NCBI GenBank assembly: GCA_903632075.3
Contig: CAHIKZ030005497.1
Span: 1,500,001 to 1,564,000 of the forward strand
From: Acanthosepion pharaonis
Lineage: Eukaryota; Mollusca; Cephalopoda; Sepiida; Sepiidae
DNA length: 64,000 bases
Reading direction: 5' to 3'
The stretch's first letter is position 1. Each line of letters opens with the position of its first letter. The notes under the pieces are model-generated. The model was not told where the DNA came from, searched no databases, and was given only the letters and a program-made list of their open reading frames with translations. The position numbers and the translations under genes were made by a program. Positions 63,876 to 64,000 of this stretch are shown in pieces.

Positions 63876-64000
63876 AATTCGCGTCGCGCATTCGTAATTA
63901 TGGACATTCGCCAAAACTGGCATGAGGGTATGGCGAGGTAGGAGCATTTCGGCGAATCCACTCCGGCTTACGTCATAACTTTAGGGAATTTCTTCTCTCC

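Noticed and set aside
63602..63961. 119-codon Arg/Gly/Asp-rich frame, minus strand
   Set aside because: Produced by pyrimidine-rich low-complexity repeats; no real RNA-binding motif order.

Overview
This 64 kb window looks like non-genic DNA from a coleoid cephalopod, most likely an octopus. That identification is an inference. It rests on very long (TA)n and (CA)n tracts, five copies of a tRNA-derived SINE with a TGATGAGCTGTGATACAGC-type tail, and a mixture of LINE, Penelope-like and Tc1/mariner relics with no intact host gene. I found no convincing host exon, rRNA, tRNA, CRISPR array or bacterial operon. Every recognisable protein signal belongs to a transposable element, and almost all are broken.

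Layout. 0-4.3 kb: Penelope-like RT relic (minus), an IS630/Tc1-type transposase relic, a Penelope-like GIY-YIG relic, a SINE and a mariner relic. 5-10.2 kb: a (TA)n-rich stretch with foldback sequences, an unidentified coding-like relic (minus, 7.6-8.3 kb), a jockey/CR1-like LINE relic and a SINE. 10-14 kb: little recognisable. 14-21.8 kb: a truncated foldback MITE and five LINE fragments. 22.8-31.9 kb: SINEs, tandem repeats, an RTE-type LINE 3' end with a (GAA)n tail, two Tc1/mariner relics and a Penelope-like RT. 33.4-36.8 kb: an RTE-type LINE carrying a nested SINE, plus two more LINE pieces. 37-42.4 kb: copies of a (CA)n-bearing dispersed repeat, a mariner relic and a 62-bp minisatellite. 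42.6-48.8 kb: three jockey-like LINE relics, a TA-flanked 828-bp MITE and a 644-bp foldback MITE. 48.9-54.9 kb: the best-preserved LINE of the window, interrupted by an LTR-like element. 56.6-58.2 kb: a Tc1 element with both terminal inverted repeats. 58-64 kb: microsatellites, a perfect 60-bp palindrome, MITE pieces and a last LINE RT relic.

The relics record an order of events. An LTR-like insertion of 1,826 bp entered the LINE at 50.1 kb (4-bp duplication ATAC; excision restores the endonuclease frame). A 228-bp SINE entered another LINE at 33.6 kb (11-bp duplication; excision restores the frame). The signals most worth following are the hammerhead-like core in the SINE tail, the several near-perfect inverted duplications next to (TA)n tracts, and the nested insertions. 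Family names were assigned by reading motifs, not by database search; clade names are tentative.
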